Shown: positions 25,338 to 33,856 of the stretch, one piece after another
Layout: each line of letters opens with the position of its first letter
Numbering within the stretch: position 1 is the first letter of the stretch
Assembly (NCBI RefSeq): GCF_041690465.1
Contig: NZ_JAWLHG010000008.1
Location: 1 to 64,000 of the forward strand
DNA length: 64,000 nt
Origin: Falsiroseomonas sp041690465
GTDB taxonomy: Bacteria; Pseudomonadota; Alphaproteobacteria; Acetobacterales; Acetobacteraceae
Reading direction: 5' to 3'
Translations under genes and position numbers: made by a program
The notes under the pieces: generated by a model
The model's database searches: none
The model's input: only the letters and a program-made list of their open reading frames with translations
What the model was told of the DNA's origin: nothing

Positions 25338-27104
25338 GTGACCGCCCTCCCCCCCTCCCGCGCGCCGGTGCTGGCGCTGCGGCTCCTGCTACCGCATCTC
25401 CGCCCCTACCTGCCCCGGGCGCTCGGCGCCGGGGCAGCGCTGGTGGCGGCGGCGCTGCTGACCCTCGGCCTCGGCCAGGGGCTCAAGCGACTGATCGACA
25501 CCGGGCTCGGCCCCGGCAGCGAGGCCGGGTTGAACACCGCGGCGGCGCTGATGGCGGCGATCGTCGCCGCGCTCGGCGTGGCGACGGCGCTGCGCTACTA
25601 TCTGGTCTCCTGGCTCGGCGAGCGCGTCGCCGCGGATATCCGCGGGCGGGTCTATGACCATGTGCTCGGCCTCTCGCCATCCTTCTTCGAGACGGCGCGG
25701 ACCGGCGACATCCTCTCCCGCATGACCGCCGATGTGGCGCTGCTGCAATCGCTGGTCGGCTCGGCGATTTCGATGGGGCTGCGCAACGCGGTGACGGGTA
25801 CCGGCGCGCTGGTGATGATGGCGGCCACCTCCCTCAAGCTCGCCGGCATCGTGGCGCTGGTGCTGCCGGTGGTGATCGCACCCCTGGTGCTGTTCGGAAG
25901 GCGGGAGCGCCGCCTCTCCCGCATCGCGCAGGAGCGCATCGCCGACCTTGCCGCGCGGGCCGAGGAGACGCTGAACGGCCTGCGCACCGTGCAGGCCTTC
26001 GCCCAGGAAGGCGCCGAGCGCGCCCGCTTCGCCGAGGGCACCGAGGCCTCGGTCGCCGCCGCGCTGCGCCGCATCGCCTCACGCGCGGCGCTGATCCTGG
26101 CGGTGATCCTGCTTGGCTTCGGCGCCATCACCTTCGCGCTCTGGGTGGGCGGGCAGGATGTGGTGGCCGGCCGGATGAGCGGCGGCGACCTCGCCGCCTT
26201 CGTCTTCTATGCCGTGCTGGCGGCCAGCGCCGGCGCGACCGTGAGCGAGCTCTGGGGTGAGATCCAGCGCGCCGGCGCCGCGGCGGACCGGCTGCTGGAA
26301 CTGCTCTCGGTACAACCCGACATCGCCGCGCCGGCGCGTCCGGCGCTGCTGCCCGAACCGGCGCAGGGTCGCGTGGCGCTGGAGCATGTGCGCTTCGCCT
26401 ATCCTTCGCGACCCGACCAGCCGGCGCTGGAGGATATCAGCCTCGCGGTCGAGCCGGGCGAGACGGTGGCCCTCGTCGGCCCTTCCGGCGCCGGCAAGAC
26501 CTCGCTGTTCCAGCTGCTCCTGCGCTTCTACGACCCGCAATCCGGCCGCGTGACGTTGGACGGCGTGGATGTCGCCACCCTCGATCCTCGCGCGCTGCGC
26601 CGCCGCATCGGCCTGGTCCCGCAGGAACCGCTGATCTTCGGTGCCACCGCCGCCGAGAACATCCGCTATGGCCGCCCCGACGCCACCGACGCCGAAGTGC
26701 GCCGCGCCGCCGAGGCCGCCGCCGCGGCGGACTTCATCGCCGCGCTGCCGCAGGGCTTCGCCACGCATCTAGGCGCCCGCGGCGTCACGCTTTCCGGCGG
26801 GCAGCGCCAGCGCATCGCCATCGCGCGCGCGATCCTGAAGGACGCGCCGGTCCTACTGCTGGACGAGGCGACCAGCGCACTCGACGCGGAATCGGAGCAG
26901 GCGGTGCAGCAGGCCCTCGAACGCCTCTCGCGCGGCCGCACCACGCTGGTGGTGGCGCACCGCCTGGCCACGGTGCGCCGGGCCGACCGCATCGTGGTGC
27001 TGGAGGCGGGGCGCATCGTCGCCACGGGCGCGCATGAGGCGCTGGTACGCGCGGGCGGCCTCTACGCCCGCCTCGCTGCGTTGCAGTTCGCCGAACACGC
27101 CTGA
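25338..27104 (+). CDS. ABC exporter, fused permease and ATPase (MsbA/ABCB type)
   Basis: The 588-residue half-transporter homodimerises. Residues about 25-310 form a six-helix transmembrane domain (ABC type-1) with the coupling-helix segments RGRVYDHVLGLSPSFFE and RTGDILSRMTADVALLQ. Residues about 345-580 are the ATPase: Walker A GPSGAGKT, Q-loop VPQEPLIF, signature TLSGGQRQR, Walker B VLLLDEATSALD, and H-loop VAHRLATVRR. MsbA-like exporters flip lipids or pump drugs; the substrate is not determined. The start is GTG; no ATG fits before the permease domain, and the frame upstream belongs to another reading frame of dctM. Confidence 0.92.
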   Translation: MTALPPSRAPVLALRLLLPHLRPYLPRALGAGAALVAAALLTLGLGQGLKRLIDTGLGPGSEAGLNTAAALMAAIVAALGVATALRYYLVSWLGERVAADIRGRVYDHVLGLSPSFFETARTGDILSRMTADVALLQSLVGSAISMGLRNAVTGTGALVMMAATSLKLAGIVALVLPVVIAPLVLFGRRERRLSRIAQERIADLAARAEETLNGLRTVQAFAQEGAERARFAEGTEASVAAALRRIASRAALILAVILLGFGAITFALWVGGQDVVAGRMSGGDLAAFVFYAVLAASAGATVSELWGEIQRAGAAADRLLELLSVQPDIAAPARPALLPEPAQGRVALEHVRFAYPSRPDQPALEDISLAVEPGETVALVGPSGAGKTSLFQLLLRFYDPQSGRVTLDGVDVATLDPRALRRRIGLVPQEPLIFGATAAENIRYGRPDATDAEVRRAAEAAAAADFIAALPQGFATHLGARGVTLSGGQRQRIAIARAILKDAPVLLLDEATSALDAESEQAVQQALERLSRGRTTLVVAHRLATVRRADRIVVLEAGRIVATGAHEALVRAGGLYARLAALQFAEHA

Positions 27105-27272
27105 GCACGAAGCCGGCACCGCCCCCGCAGGGCCGAAGGCCCGGCCCGGCCTCTGCTCGGCTGGTTCACGGACACGGCCCGCTGATCAATCTGCGGGTGC
27201 CGGCCTGGAAATCCGGGCAGCCGGAGATGGGCAGGACGTAACGCGAATTGTAATACACCTCACCCTATATGG

Positions 27273-27281
27273 TGCGTTGCA
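27273..27281. promoter_or_regulatory. Possible PhaR-type operator (TGC-N3-GCA)
   Basis: TGCGTTGCA lies 31 bases before the GTG of the DUF3141 gene, in a short AT-rich stretch (27244-27270) that looks like a promoter. PhaR, the polyhydroxyalkanoate regulator of alphaproteobacteria, binds TGC-N3/4-GCA sites. A 9-base match is easily found by chance. Confidence 0.25.
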
Positions 27282-27311
27282 GCATACCATGAGCTCCAGG
27301 ACCTCCGCCCC

Positions 27312-29594
27312 GTGAACGCCCTGCCACCCAATCCCAGCCGCGAACTCCTCGCCAAGAGCGCCGAGACCGTGAGCCGCGCGCTGGACCAGGCCCGCAGTCT
27401 CACCGAACTCGCCGCCCGCCAGGCCGAGACACTGGCGCCGAAGCCGCCCGCCGCGCCCGCGCTGATGCCGTTCTTCGGCCGCAACCCATTCACCCTGATG
27501 CAGGAAGCGATGGAATACGCGGTGGACGCCACCCAGCGCGCCACCCTGTTCTGGGACACCATGCGCCGCGCCGGCAACGATTTCGTCGAACATGAGAAGC
27601 AGGGCTGCCCGCCGGTGCTGGTGTTCGACTGGGAGATGGTGGTGGACGGCCGCACCCTGCCGCGGCGCTGCAACTACGCCCTCGTCCGCATCAAGCCGCC
27701 CGCCGGCATGCGCGCCCCCGACCCGGCGATGCGCCCCTTCGTGATCATCGACCCGCGCGCCGGCCACGGCGCCGGCATCGGCGGCTTCAAGTCGGACAGC
27801 CAGGTGGGCGTCGCGCTGCGCCGCGGCCATCCGGTGTATTTCGTGATCTTCTTCAAGGACCCGGAACCCGGCCAGACCATCCTGGACATCACCGCCGCCG
27901 AGCGCACCTTCCTCAAGCGCGTCCATGAACTCCACCCGGACGCACCGAAGCCGGTTGTTATCGGCAACTGCCAGGGCGGCTGGGCGGTGATGATGCTTGG
28001 CGCCTCCGACCCCGAGCTGATGGGGCCACTGGTCCTCAACGGCGCCCCGCTCTCCTACTGGGCCGGCGAGCGCGGGCGGAACCCGATGCGCTACACCGGC
28101 GGGCTGGCCGGCGGCTCCTGGCCGGCGGCGCTGATGGCCGACCTCGGAAATGGCAGGTTCGACGGCGCCAACCTCGTGCTGAACTTCGAGGCGCTCTCGC
28201 CCGGCAACACCTGGTTCCGCAAATACTGGAGCCTCTACGAGAAGGCCGACAGCGAGCCAGACCGCTTCCTGGAGTTCGAGCGCTGGTGGGGCGGCTACTA
28301 CCTGATGAACCGCGACGAGATCCGCTGGATCGTCGAGAACCTGTTCATCGGCGACCGCTTCGCGCGCGGCGAGATCAGCGCGGGGCCGGGCCGCAACGGC
28401 GCGACCTTCAACATGCGGTCCATCAAGTCGCCGATCATCGTCTTCGCCTCCGTCGGCGACAACATCACGCCGCCCGGCCAGGCGCTGCGCTGGATCGCCG
28501 ACGTCTATCGCGACGAGAAGGAGATCCGCGCGCTCGGCCAGACCATCGTCTATCTCGTGCATGACGACATCGGCCATCTCGGCATCTTCGTTAGCGGTAA
28601 GGTGGCGAACAAGGAGCACACCGAGATCGCCAACACCCTCGACATGATCGAGGCGGTCGCGCCCGGCCTCTACGAGATGCGCATCACCGCGGCCGAGGGC
28701 AGCGGCGTGAATGCCGGCTACCAGGTGGAGCTGGTCGGCCGCACCATCGCCGATATCCGCGCCGTCTCCGGCGAGGCGGAGAACGAGGCCTTCCCGGCGG
28801 TGGCGAAGATCGCCGCGGTGAACCAGACGCTCTACGACCTGATGATCGGCCCCGCGGTGCGGCAGATGACCACCGAGAGGACCGCCGAGCTGCGCCGGCA
28901 GATGCATCCGATGCGTGCACGGCGCTACATGGTCAGTGACCTGAACCCCTTCATGCTGCCCTTCGCCGCGGCGGCGGAGCGGGTGAAGGCACAGCGCGCG
29001 CCGGCCGCCGCCGACAATCCCTTCGTCGCCGCCGAGCGTGCCATGGCCGAGCGCGTGGGCGATGCGATGGACACCTGGCGGGACTGGCGCGATGCCTGGA
29101 CCGAGACCGCCTTCCACACCGTCTATGGCACGCTCGCGGCCTTCGGCGTGGCCGAGGCGACGGCCGAGGAGGAGGTGGCGGAGACCGCCGACGCGCTGGC
29201 CGATGCGCCGGCGGTGCGTGCCGCACTCGCGCGCATCGCCGAGGGCAGCTACGCCGAGGCGGTGGTGCGCATGATGATCCTGCTGGCGCGCGCGCGCGGC
29301 GGCGTCCGCCGCTCCCGCCTCGCGCGCAGCCAGGCGCTGCTGACCGGCGAGGCGCCCTTCGCCGAGATGACCTCCGCCGCACGCCAGGCACTGATCCGCG
29401 AGCAGACGCTGGTGGTGGAGATGGCGCCGGAGGAGGCGCTGGCCACGCTGCCCGGCCTGCTCGCCGACAAGGCCGAGCGGCGCCGCGCCCTCGCCGCGGT
29501 GGAGGATGTGGCCGGCCCGGAGGAGGAACTCGGCGCCCCGGCGCAGGCGATGCTGGCGCGGCTGCGCGAGGTGCTCGGGCTCGCTCGGCGCTGA
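27312..29594 (+). CDS. DUF3141 protein, PHA-synthase-like alpha/beta hydrolase
   Basis: The 760-residue protein belongs to the DUF3141 family, related to class I polyhydroxyalkanoate synthases. A lipase-box-like GNCQGG places C220 as nucleophile; D383 (SVGDNITPP) and H422 (HDDIGHLGIF) complete a catalytic triad in the synthase order. The N-terminal helical part is TLMQEAMEYAVDATQRATLFWDTMRRAGND. About 330 residues follow the hydrolase core, mainly helical and unique to the family. The start is GTG at 27312; the ATG at 27289 is out of frame. Whether these proteins polymerise, degrade or transfer hydroxyacyl groups is unknown. Confidence 0.85.
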   Translation: MNALPPNPSRELLAKSAETVSRALDQARSLTELAARQAETLAPKPPAAPALMPFFGRNPFTLMQEAMEYAVDATQRATLFWDTMRRAGNDFVEHEKQGCPPVLVFDWEMVVDGRTLPRRCNYALVRIKPPAGMRAPDPAMRPFVIIDPRAGHGAGIGGFKSDSQVGVALRRGHPVYFVIFFKDPEPGQTILDITAAERTFLKRVHELHPDAPKPVVIGNCQGGWAVMMLGASDPELMGPLVLNGAPLSYWAGERGRNPMRYTGGLAGGSWPAALMADLGNGRFDGANLVLNFEALSPGNTWFRKYWSLYEKADSEPDRFLEFERWWGGYYLMNRDEIRWIVENLFIGDRFARGEISAGPGRNGATFNMRSIKSPIIVFASVGDNITPPGQALRWIADVYRDEKEIRALGQTIVYLVHDDIGHLGIFVSGKVANKEHTEIANTLDMIEAVAPGLYEMRITAAEGSGVNAGYQVELVGRTIADIRAVSGEAENEAFPAVAKIAAVNQTLYDLMIGPAVRQMTTERTAELRRQMHPMRARRYMVSDLNPFMLPFAAAAERVKAQRAPAAADNPFVAAERAMAERVGDAMDTWRDWRDAWTETAFHTVYGTLAAFGVAEATAEEEVAETADALADAPAVRAALARIAEGSYAEAVVRMMILLARARGGVRRSRLARSQALLTGEAPFAEMTSAARQALIREQTLVVEMAPEEALATLPGLLADKAERRRALAAVEDVAGPEEELGAPAQAMLARLREVLGLARR

Positions 29595-29829
29595 GCCGCC
29601 ACGGCGCGCGCGCACAGCGCGCGTCGAGGATACGAGCGGCATCGGTCTTTGACGGATGGCGAGGCCGCGAATGCGGCCCGCCGCCGAGGGCAGAACAAGA
29701 CTCATGCCATCGGCGGACGAAGTCGGCCGCTGGTATGACGCGCGGCGTTCATCTTCGCGCAACACCAGCCCGGCATTGTGCCCCCGCGCGCAAGCATCGC
29801 GCGCATCAGGCACAAGAGGACACCTGACG

Positions 29830-30018
29830 ATGACGCCGACGACGCTCGGCCCGGCCGCGCCGCCGGAGCTTGTCGCCGCTTCCCTGCTGACCTCCAGCAC
29901 CGGCGCCGAGGTTCATCTCGTCGCGCGCGATGGGCAACGGCTGCGGCTTGCCGCGGACGAGGCCACCGCGCGCGCCCTGGCCGAAGCGCTGTGGCGGGCG
30001 CTTGACCGAACGGGCTGA
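29830..30018 (+). CDS. Small hypothetical protein
   Basis: The 62-residue product, ending ALAEALWRALDRTG, has a middle of alternating hydrophobic and polar residues (AEVHLVARDGQRLRLAADEA) like a small beta-helix fold. No signal peptide or cysteine is present. GAGGACACC lies just before the ATG. It sits between the DUF3141 and osmoprotectant genes. I do not recognise it; composition and ribosome site support it weakly. Confidence 0.45.
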   Translation: MTPTTLGPAAPPELVAASLLTSSTGAEVHLVARDGQRLRLAADEATARALAEALWRALDRTG

Positions 30019-30100
30019 TCGCCCACCTCCCGGCATCGTGAGCTTGGCAATCCACCCGCGAGGGGGGATAGGCTGGTCGCGACCGCACGGAGGACAACAG

Positions 30101-31042
30101 ATGTCGGAAGCGAAGACGCCCCGCGCCACGCGGCGCACGATGCTCGCGCTGGGCGCCACCGCGATGCTGGCACGCAGCGCCGCCGCACAGCGTTCGGGCG
30201 GGCCGGTGGTGGTTTCGTCGAAGATCGACACCGAAGGCGCGTTGCTCGGCAACATGATCCTGCTCGCGCTGCAGAATGCCGGCGTGCCCACCGAAGCAAG
30301 GCTGGCGCTCGGCCCGACGCGCATCGTGCGCCAGGCGCTGCTTGCCGGCGAGATCGACATCTATCCGGAATACACCGGCAATGCCGCGTTCTTCTTCCGC
30401 CGCCCGGAGGACCCCGCCTGGCGCGACAGCGAGCGCGCCGCCGCACTGGCCGCGGAGCTCGACAAGGCGGAGAACAACCTGGTGTGGCTGGATCGCGCCA
30501 AGGCGAACAACACCTGGGCGATCGCAGTGCGGCGCGACGTGGCGCAGCGGCTGAACCTGCGCACGATGAGCGATCTCTTCGCCGCCGCGCAGCGCGGCGA
30601 GGTGAAGCTCGCCGCCTCGGCCGAGTTCGTGGAGAGCGCGGCCGCCCTGCCCGCCTTCGAGAAGGCCTATGGCGGCACCTTCCCCCGCGACAACATCGTC
30701 GTGCTGCCCGGCGGCGACACCGCGGTGACGATGCGCGCCGCCGCGCAGGGCATCTCCGGCGTGAATGCGGCGATGGTCTATGGCACCGATGGCGCCATCG
30801 CCGCGCTCGACCTCGTGGTGATGCGCGACGACAAGGCCGCGCAGCCGGTCTACGAGCCCGCGCCGGTGGTGCGTGCCGAGGTGCTGGAACGCCACCCCGC
30901 GATCCGCACCGCGCTCGCGCCCGTCTTCTCCTCGCTCGACCTCGAGACGTTGCAGAAGCTGAACGCGCGCATCGCGGTCGAGGGGCAGCCCGCGGCGGCG
31001 GTGGCGCGCGCGCATCTGGTGGCCATCGGCGCACTGCGGTGA
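30101..31042 (+). CDS. osmF: Osmoprotectant ABC transporter receptor (OsmF/YehZ type)
   Basis: The 313-residue periplasmic receptor has an Arg-rich signal peptide (RATRRTMLALGATAMLARSAAAQ). It follows the OpuAC/ProX fold for quaternary ammonium compounds: VVVSSKIDTEGALLGNMIL, AGEIDIYPEYTGN and the C-terminal PAPVVRAEVLERHPAI. It would deliver glycine betaine or a similar compatible solute to the permeases and ATPase encoded next. GGAGGA lies seven bases before the ATG; its stop overlaps the GTG of the permease gene. The gene order matches E. coli yehZYXW. Confidence 0.9.
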   Translation: MSEAKTPRATRRTMLALGATAMLARSAAAQRSGGPVVVSSKIDTEGALLGNMILLALQNAGVPTEARLALGPTRIVRQALLAGEIDIYPEYTGNAAFFFRRPEDPAWRDSERAAALAAELDKAENNLVWLDRAKANNTWAIAVRRDVAQRLNLRTMSDLFAAAQRGEVKLAASAEFVESAAALPAFEKAYGGTFPRDNIVVLPGGDTAVTMRAAAQGISGVNAAMVYGTDGAIAALDLVVMRDDKAAQPVYEPAPVVRAEVLERHPAIRTALAPVFSSLDLETLQKLNARIAVEGQPAAAVARAHLVAIGALR

Positions 31043-32160
31043 ACCCCACGCTGGCGGTGCCAGCGCTGGTGGCGCTCGCTGCGCTGCTCCTGCCGCTGCC
31101 CTGGCTGGCCGTCGCGCCCAACCGCCTGCTGCCGGGCCAACCCCTCGCCGCGCTGGCCGCGCTCGGCTGGCCGGTGGTTGTGGCGGCGCTGCTCGTCCTT
31201 GCCGCACTGCCCCGGCGCGCGCCACCGGCGGCGGCCGCCTTCTCGGCGCTGGCCGCCGCGCTGCTGCTGGTCGGTGCGACGGGCCTCGGTGCCGGGCGGG
31301 CGCTGGAAGGCATGTCGCCCGCCGCGCGGGCCGGCCTCGGCGGCGGCTTCTGGCTCGCGCTGGTGGCGACGGTGGTGCTCTGCGTCGCTTGCGCCGCGGC
31401 TCTGGCGCCCACCGGGCGCGCCCTGCTCGGGCTCGGCGGTGCCGCGGCGCTGGTGCTGCTGCTCGCCAGCGGCCTGATCGAGCCGCTTTCGCTGATGGTG
31501 GAGTACCGCGCCCGTGCGGACGCCGTGCAGGCCGCGCTGCTGCGCCACCTCGCGCTCGCCGGCGGCGCGCTGGTGCTGGCGCTGCTCGTTGCGGCGCCAC
31601 TCGCCTGGGCGGCGTTCCGCAGTCCGCGCTTGGCTGGCCCGCTCGGTGCCGCCTTCGCGGGCGTGCAGGTGGTGCCGGGGCTCGCGCTGTTCGCGTTGCT
31701 GATCCCGATCCTCGCCGCGCTGCTCGCCGCGCTGCCGGCGCTGCGCGGGCTCGGGCTCGCCGCCATCGGGCCGGCGCCCGCGGTGCTGGCGACCGCGGCC
31801 TATCTCACCCTGCCGCTCTGGCGCAGCATCTCCGGCGGGCTCGCCGCCGCCGACCCGACAGCCGTTGCCGCCGCGCACGCCATGGGCATGACCGAGGCGC
31901 GCATCACGCGGGAGGTCCGCCTGCCCCTCGCCCTGCCGGTCTTCGCCGGCGGGCTGCGGGTGGCGGTGGTGCAGGCGATCGGGTTGGTCACGCTCGGCGG
32001 GTTGGTCGGCGCCGGCGGCCTCGGCGCGCTGGTCTTCGAGGGGTTGGCGCAATTCGCCACCGATCTGATGCTGCTCGGCGCACTGCCGATCGTCGGACTT
32101 GCGCTGCTCGCCGATGCACTGGCCCGCGCGGCGGAACGCCGGCTTGCGCTGCCCGCATGA
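31039..32160 (+). CDS. yehY: Osmoprotectant ABC transporter permease (YehY type)
   Basis: The 373-residue protein has an extra set of N-terminal helices (about residues 1-165) before the ABC permease domain (170-370), as in YehY. The coupling loop segment is AAHAMGMTEARITREVRLPLALPVFAGGLR, and VVQAIGLVTLGGLVGAGGLGALVFEGL follows. The start is GTG overlapping the receptor stop (GTGA). Its end overlaps the ATPase ATG, so all subunits are translationally coupled. Confidence 0.88.
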   Translation: MNPTLAVPALVALAALLLPLPWLAVAPNRLLPGQPLAALAALGWPVVVAALLVLAALPRRAPPAAAAFSALAAALLLVGATGLGAGRALEGMSPAARAGLGGGFWLALVATVVLCVACAAALAPTGRALLGLGGAAALVLLLASGLIEPLSLMVEYRARADAVQAALLRHLALAGGALVLALLVAAPLAWAAFRSPRLAGPLGAAFAGVQVVPGLALFALLIPILAALLAALPALRGLGLAAIGPAPAVLATAAYLTLPLWRSISGGLAAADPTAVAAAHAMGMTEARITREVRLPLALPVFAGGLRVAVVQAIGLVTLGGLVGAGGLGALVFEGLAQFATDLMLLGALPIVGLALLADALARAAERRLALPA

Positions 32161-33077
32161 TCGCCTTCGACAACGTCACCGTGCAGTTCGGCGGAACCCA
32201 GGCGCTTTCCGGCGTCAGCCTGGAGGTGCGCGAAGGCGAGCTCTGCGCACTGGTCGGCCCCTCCGGCTCTGGCAAGACCACGCTGCTGCGCCTGGTCAAC
32301 CGGTTGGTGGCGCCGGCCTCCGGCACCGTGCGCGTGCGCGGCGAGGACGTGATGCGCCAGGACGCGCCGGCGCTGCGCCGCTCGATCGGCTATGCGATGC
32401 AGTCGGTCGGCCTGTTCCCGCACCGGACCGTCGCCGAGAACATCGCCACCGTGCCGCGCCTGCTCGGCTGGGATCGCGCGCGCATAGCCGAGCGCGTGCA
32501 CGATCTGCTGCGCATGCTGCGGCTCGACGCCGCGATGGCGGATCGGCTGCCGCGCGCGCTGTCCGGCGGGCAGGCGCAGCGCGTCGGCCTCGCGCGCGCC
32601 CTTGCCGCCGATCCCGACATCCTGCTGATGGACGAACCCTTCGGCGCGGTGGATCCCATCACCCGCCGCGAGCTGCGCGCCGAGCTGCGGCGGATCCACG
32701 CCGAGACCGGCAAGACCATCGTGCTCGTCACCCACGATCCGGAGGAAGCTCTGGAGCTCGGCACCCACATCGTCGTGCTGCGCGGCGGGCGCATCGTCGC
32801 CGACGGGCCGCCGGCCGCCGTCGTTGCGCCCGGCGCCGATGCCTTCACGCGCGAGCTCCTCGGCGGTGCGCAGCCGGGGCTGCGACGCCTGGCGCTGCTG
32901 CCGGCGGCGGATGCGCTCGATCCCGCGCCGGCGCCGGACGACGCGCCGGTACTGCCGCGCGATGCGAGCCTGGCCGACGCGCTCTCGCTGATGGCCGAGC
33001 GCGGCTGCGACAGCCTGGCGCTGGAAGGCGCGTCGGGCTCGCTGCGCGCCGGCACGCTGCTGCGGCAGGCGCGATGA
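32157..33077 (+). CDS. yehX: Osmoprotectant ABC transporter ATPase (YehX type)
   Basis: The 306-residue ATPase powers uptake of the osmoprotectant. Walker A is GPSGSGKT (residues about 34-41), the Q-loop lies in IGYAMQSVGLFPH, signature LSGGQAQR, Walker B DILLMDEPFGAVDP and H-loop VTHDPEEAL. After residue 245 a short tail (PVLPRDASLADALSLMAERGCDSLAL) resembles a single CBS-like motif, so the regulatory tandem-CBS module of ProV/OpuA is reduced. The ATG overlaps the permease stop. Confidence 0.9.
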   Translation: MIAFDNVTVQFGGTQALSGVSLEVREGELCALVGPSGSGKTTLLRLVNRLVAPASGTVRVRGEDVMRQDAPALRRSIGYAMQSVGLFPHRTVAENIATVPRLLGWDRARIAERVHDLLRMLRLDAAMADRLPRALSGGQAQRVGLARALAADPDILLMDEPFGAVDPITRRELRAELRRIHAETGKTIVLVTHDPEEALELGTHIVVLRGGRIVADGPPAAVVAPGADAFTRELLGGAQPGLRRLALLPAADALDPAPAPDDAPVLPRDASLADALSLMAERGCDSLALEGASGSLRAGTLLRQAR

Positions 33078-33087
33078 GGGGGGCGCC

Positions 33088-33831
33088 ATGAGACGGGCCT
33101 GGCCGCCGCTGCTGCTCGCGCTGCTGCTGGCCGCGCTTGCCGCGCCGCAGGGCGCCGCATTGCTCGGCGGCGCACTCGGCGAGGCGGCGGCACCCTTCCC
33201 GGCCGGACGGCTGGCCTCGCTGGCACTGACGCATGCCGGGCTGTCGCTGGCCGGCGTCGTGCCGGCGGCGCTGCTCGGCATCGCGCTCGGCATCTGGGTG
33301 ACGCGGCCGCGCGGGCGCGGGATGCGGCCGGCGGCGGATGCGCTGGCCGCGGCGGCGCAATCGGTGCCGCCCGTGGTCGTGGTCGCGCTGGCGGTGCCGG
33401 CCTTCGGCTTCGGGCTCTGGCCGACGGCGCTGGCGCTGCTGCTCTATGCGCTGATGCCGGTGCTGCGCGCGACCGTCGCCGCGCTGGAGGCCGTGCCGCC
33501 GGATGTGCGCGCGGCGGCCGAAGCGATCGGCGTGCCGCCGGCGCGCATCCTGGCCGAGGTGGAACTGCCGCTGGCCTGGCCGCTCGTGCTGGACGGGCTG
33601 CGGGTGGCGCTGGTGCTGGCCGTGGCGACCGCCGCGGTCGGCGCGCTGGCGGGTGCCGCGACGCTCGGCACGCCCATCGTGCTCGGGCTGCAGAACCAGA
33701 ACCAGGTGATGGTGGTGCAGGGCGCGGCCGCCACCGCCGCGCTGGCCTTCGCGGCGGAGGGCGCGCTGCTCGCAGTCGCCGGGCGGCGGCAGGGGAGCCC
33801 CGCCCGGCTGGACGCGCCTTTGCCGAACTGA
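33088..33831 (+). CDS. yehW: Osmoprotectant ABC transporter permease (YehW type)
   Basis: The 247-residue permease has five to six helices. The coupling loop is AAEAIGVPPARILAEVELPLAWPLVLDGLR, followed by ATLGTPIVLGLQNQN, typical of betaine/choline permeases. Ten bases separate it from the ATPase gene, with GAGGGGGG as ribosome site. It is the last gene of the yehZYXW-like operon and ends 25 bases from the convergent peroxidase gene. Confidence 0.9.
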   Translation: MRRAWPPLLLALLLAALAAPQGAALLGGALGEAAAPFPAGRLASLALTHAGLSLAGVVPAALLGIALGIWVTRPRGRGMRPAADALAAAAQSVPPVVVVALAVPAFGFGLWPTALALLLYALMPVLRATVAALEAVPPDVRAAAEAIGVPPARILAEVELPLAWPLVLDGLRVALVLAVATAAVGALAGAATLGTPIVLGLQNQNQVMVVQGAAATAALAFAAEGALLAVAGRRQGSPARLDAPLPN

Positions 33832-33856
33832 GCGGCACCCCCGCGCCGCTGCCGCT

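Noticed and set aside
27186..29900. A 904-codon minus-strand frame opposite the DUF3141 gene.
   Set aside because: Composition-driven shadow: the opposite strand has the catalytic triad and family segments.
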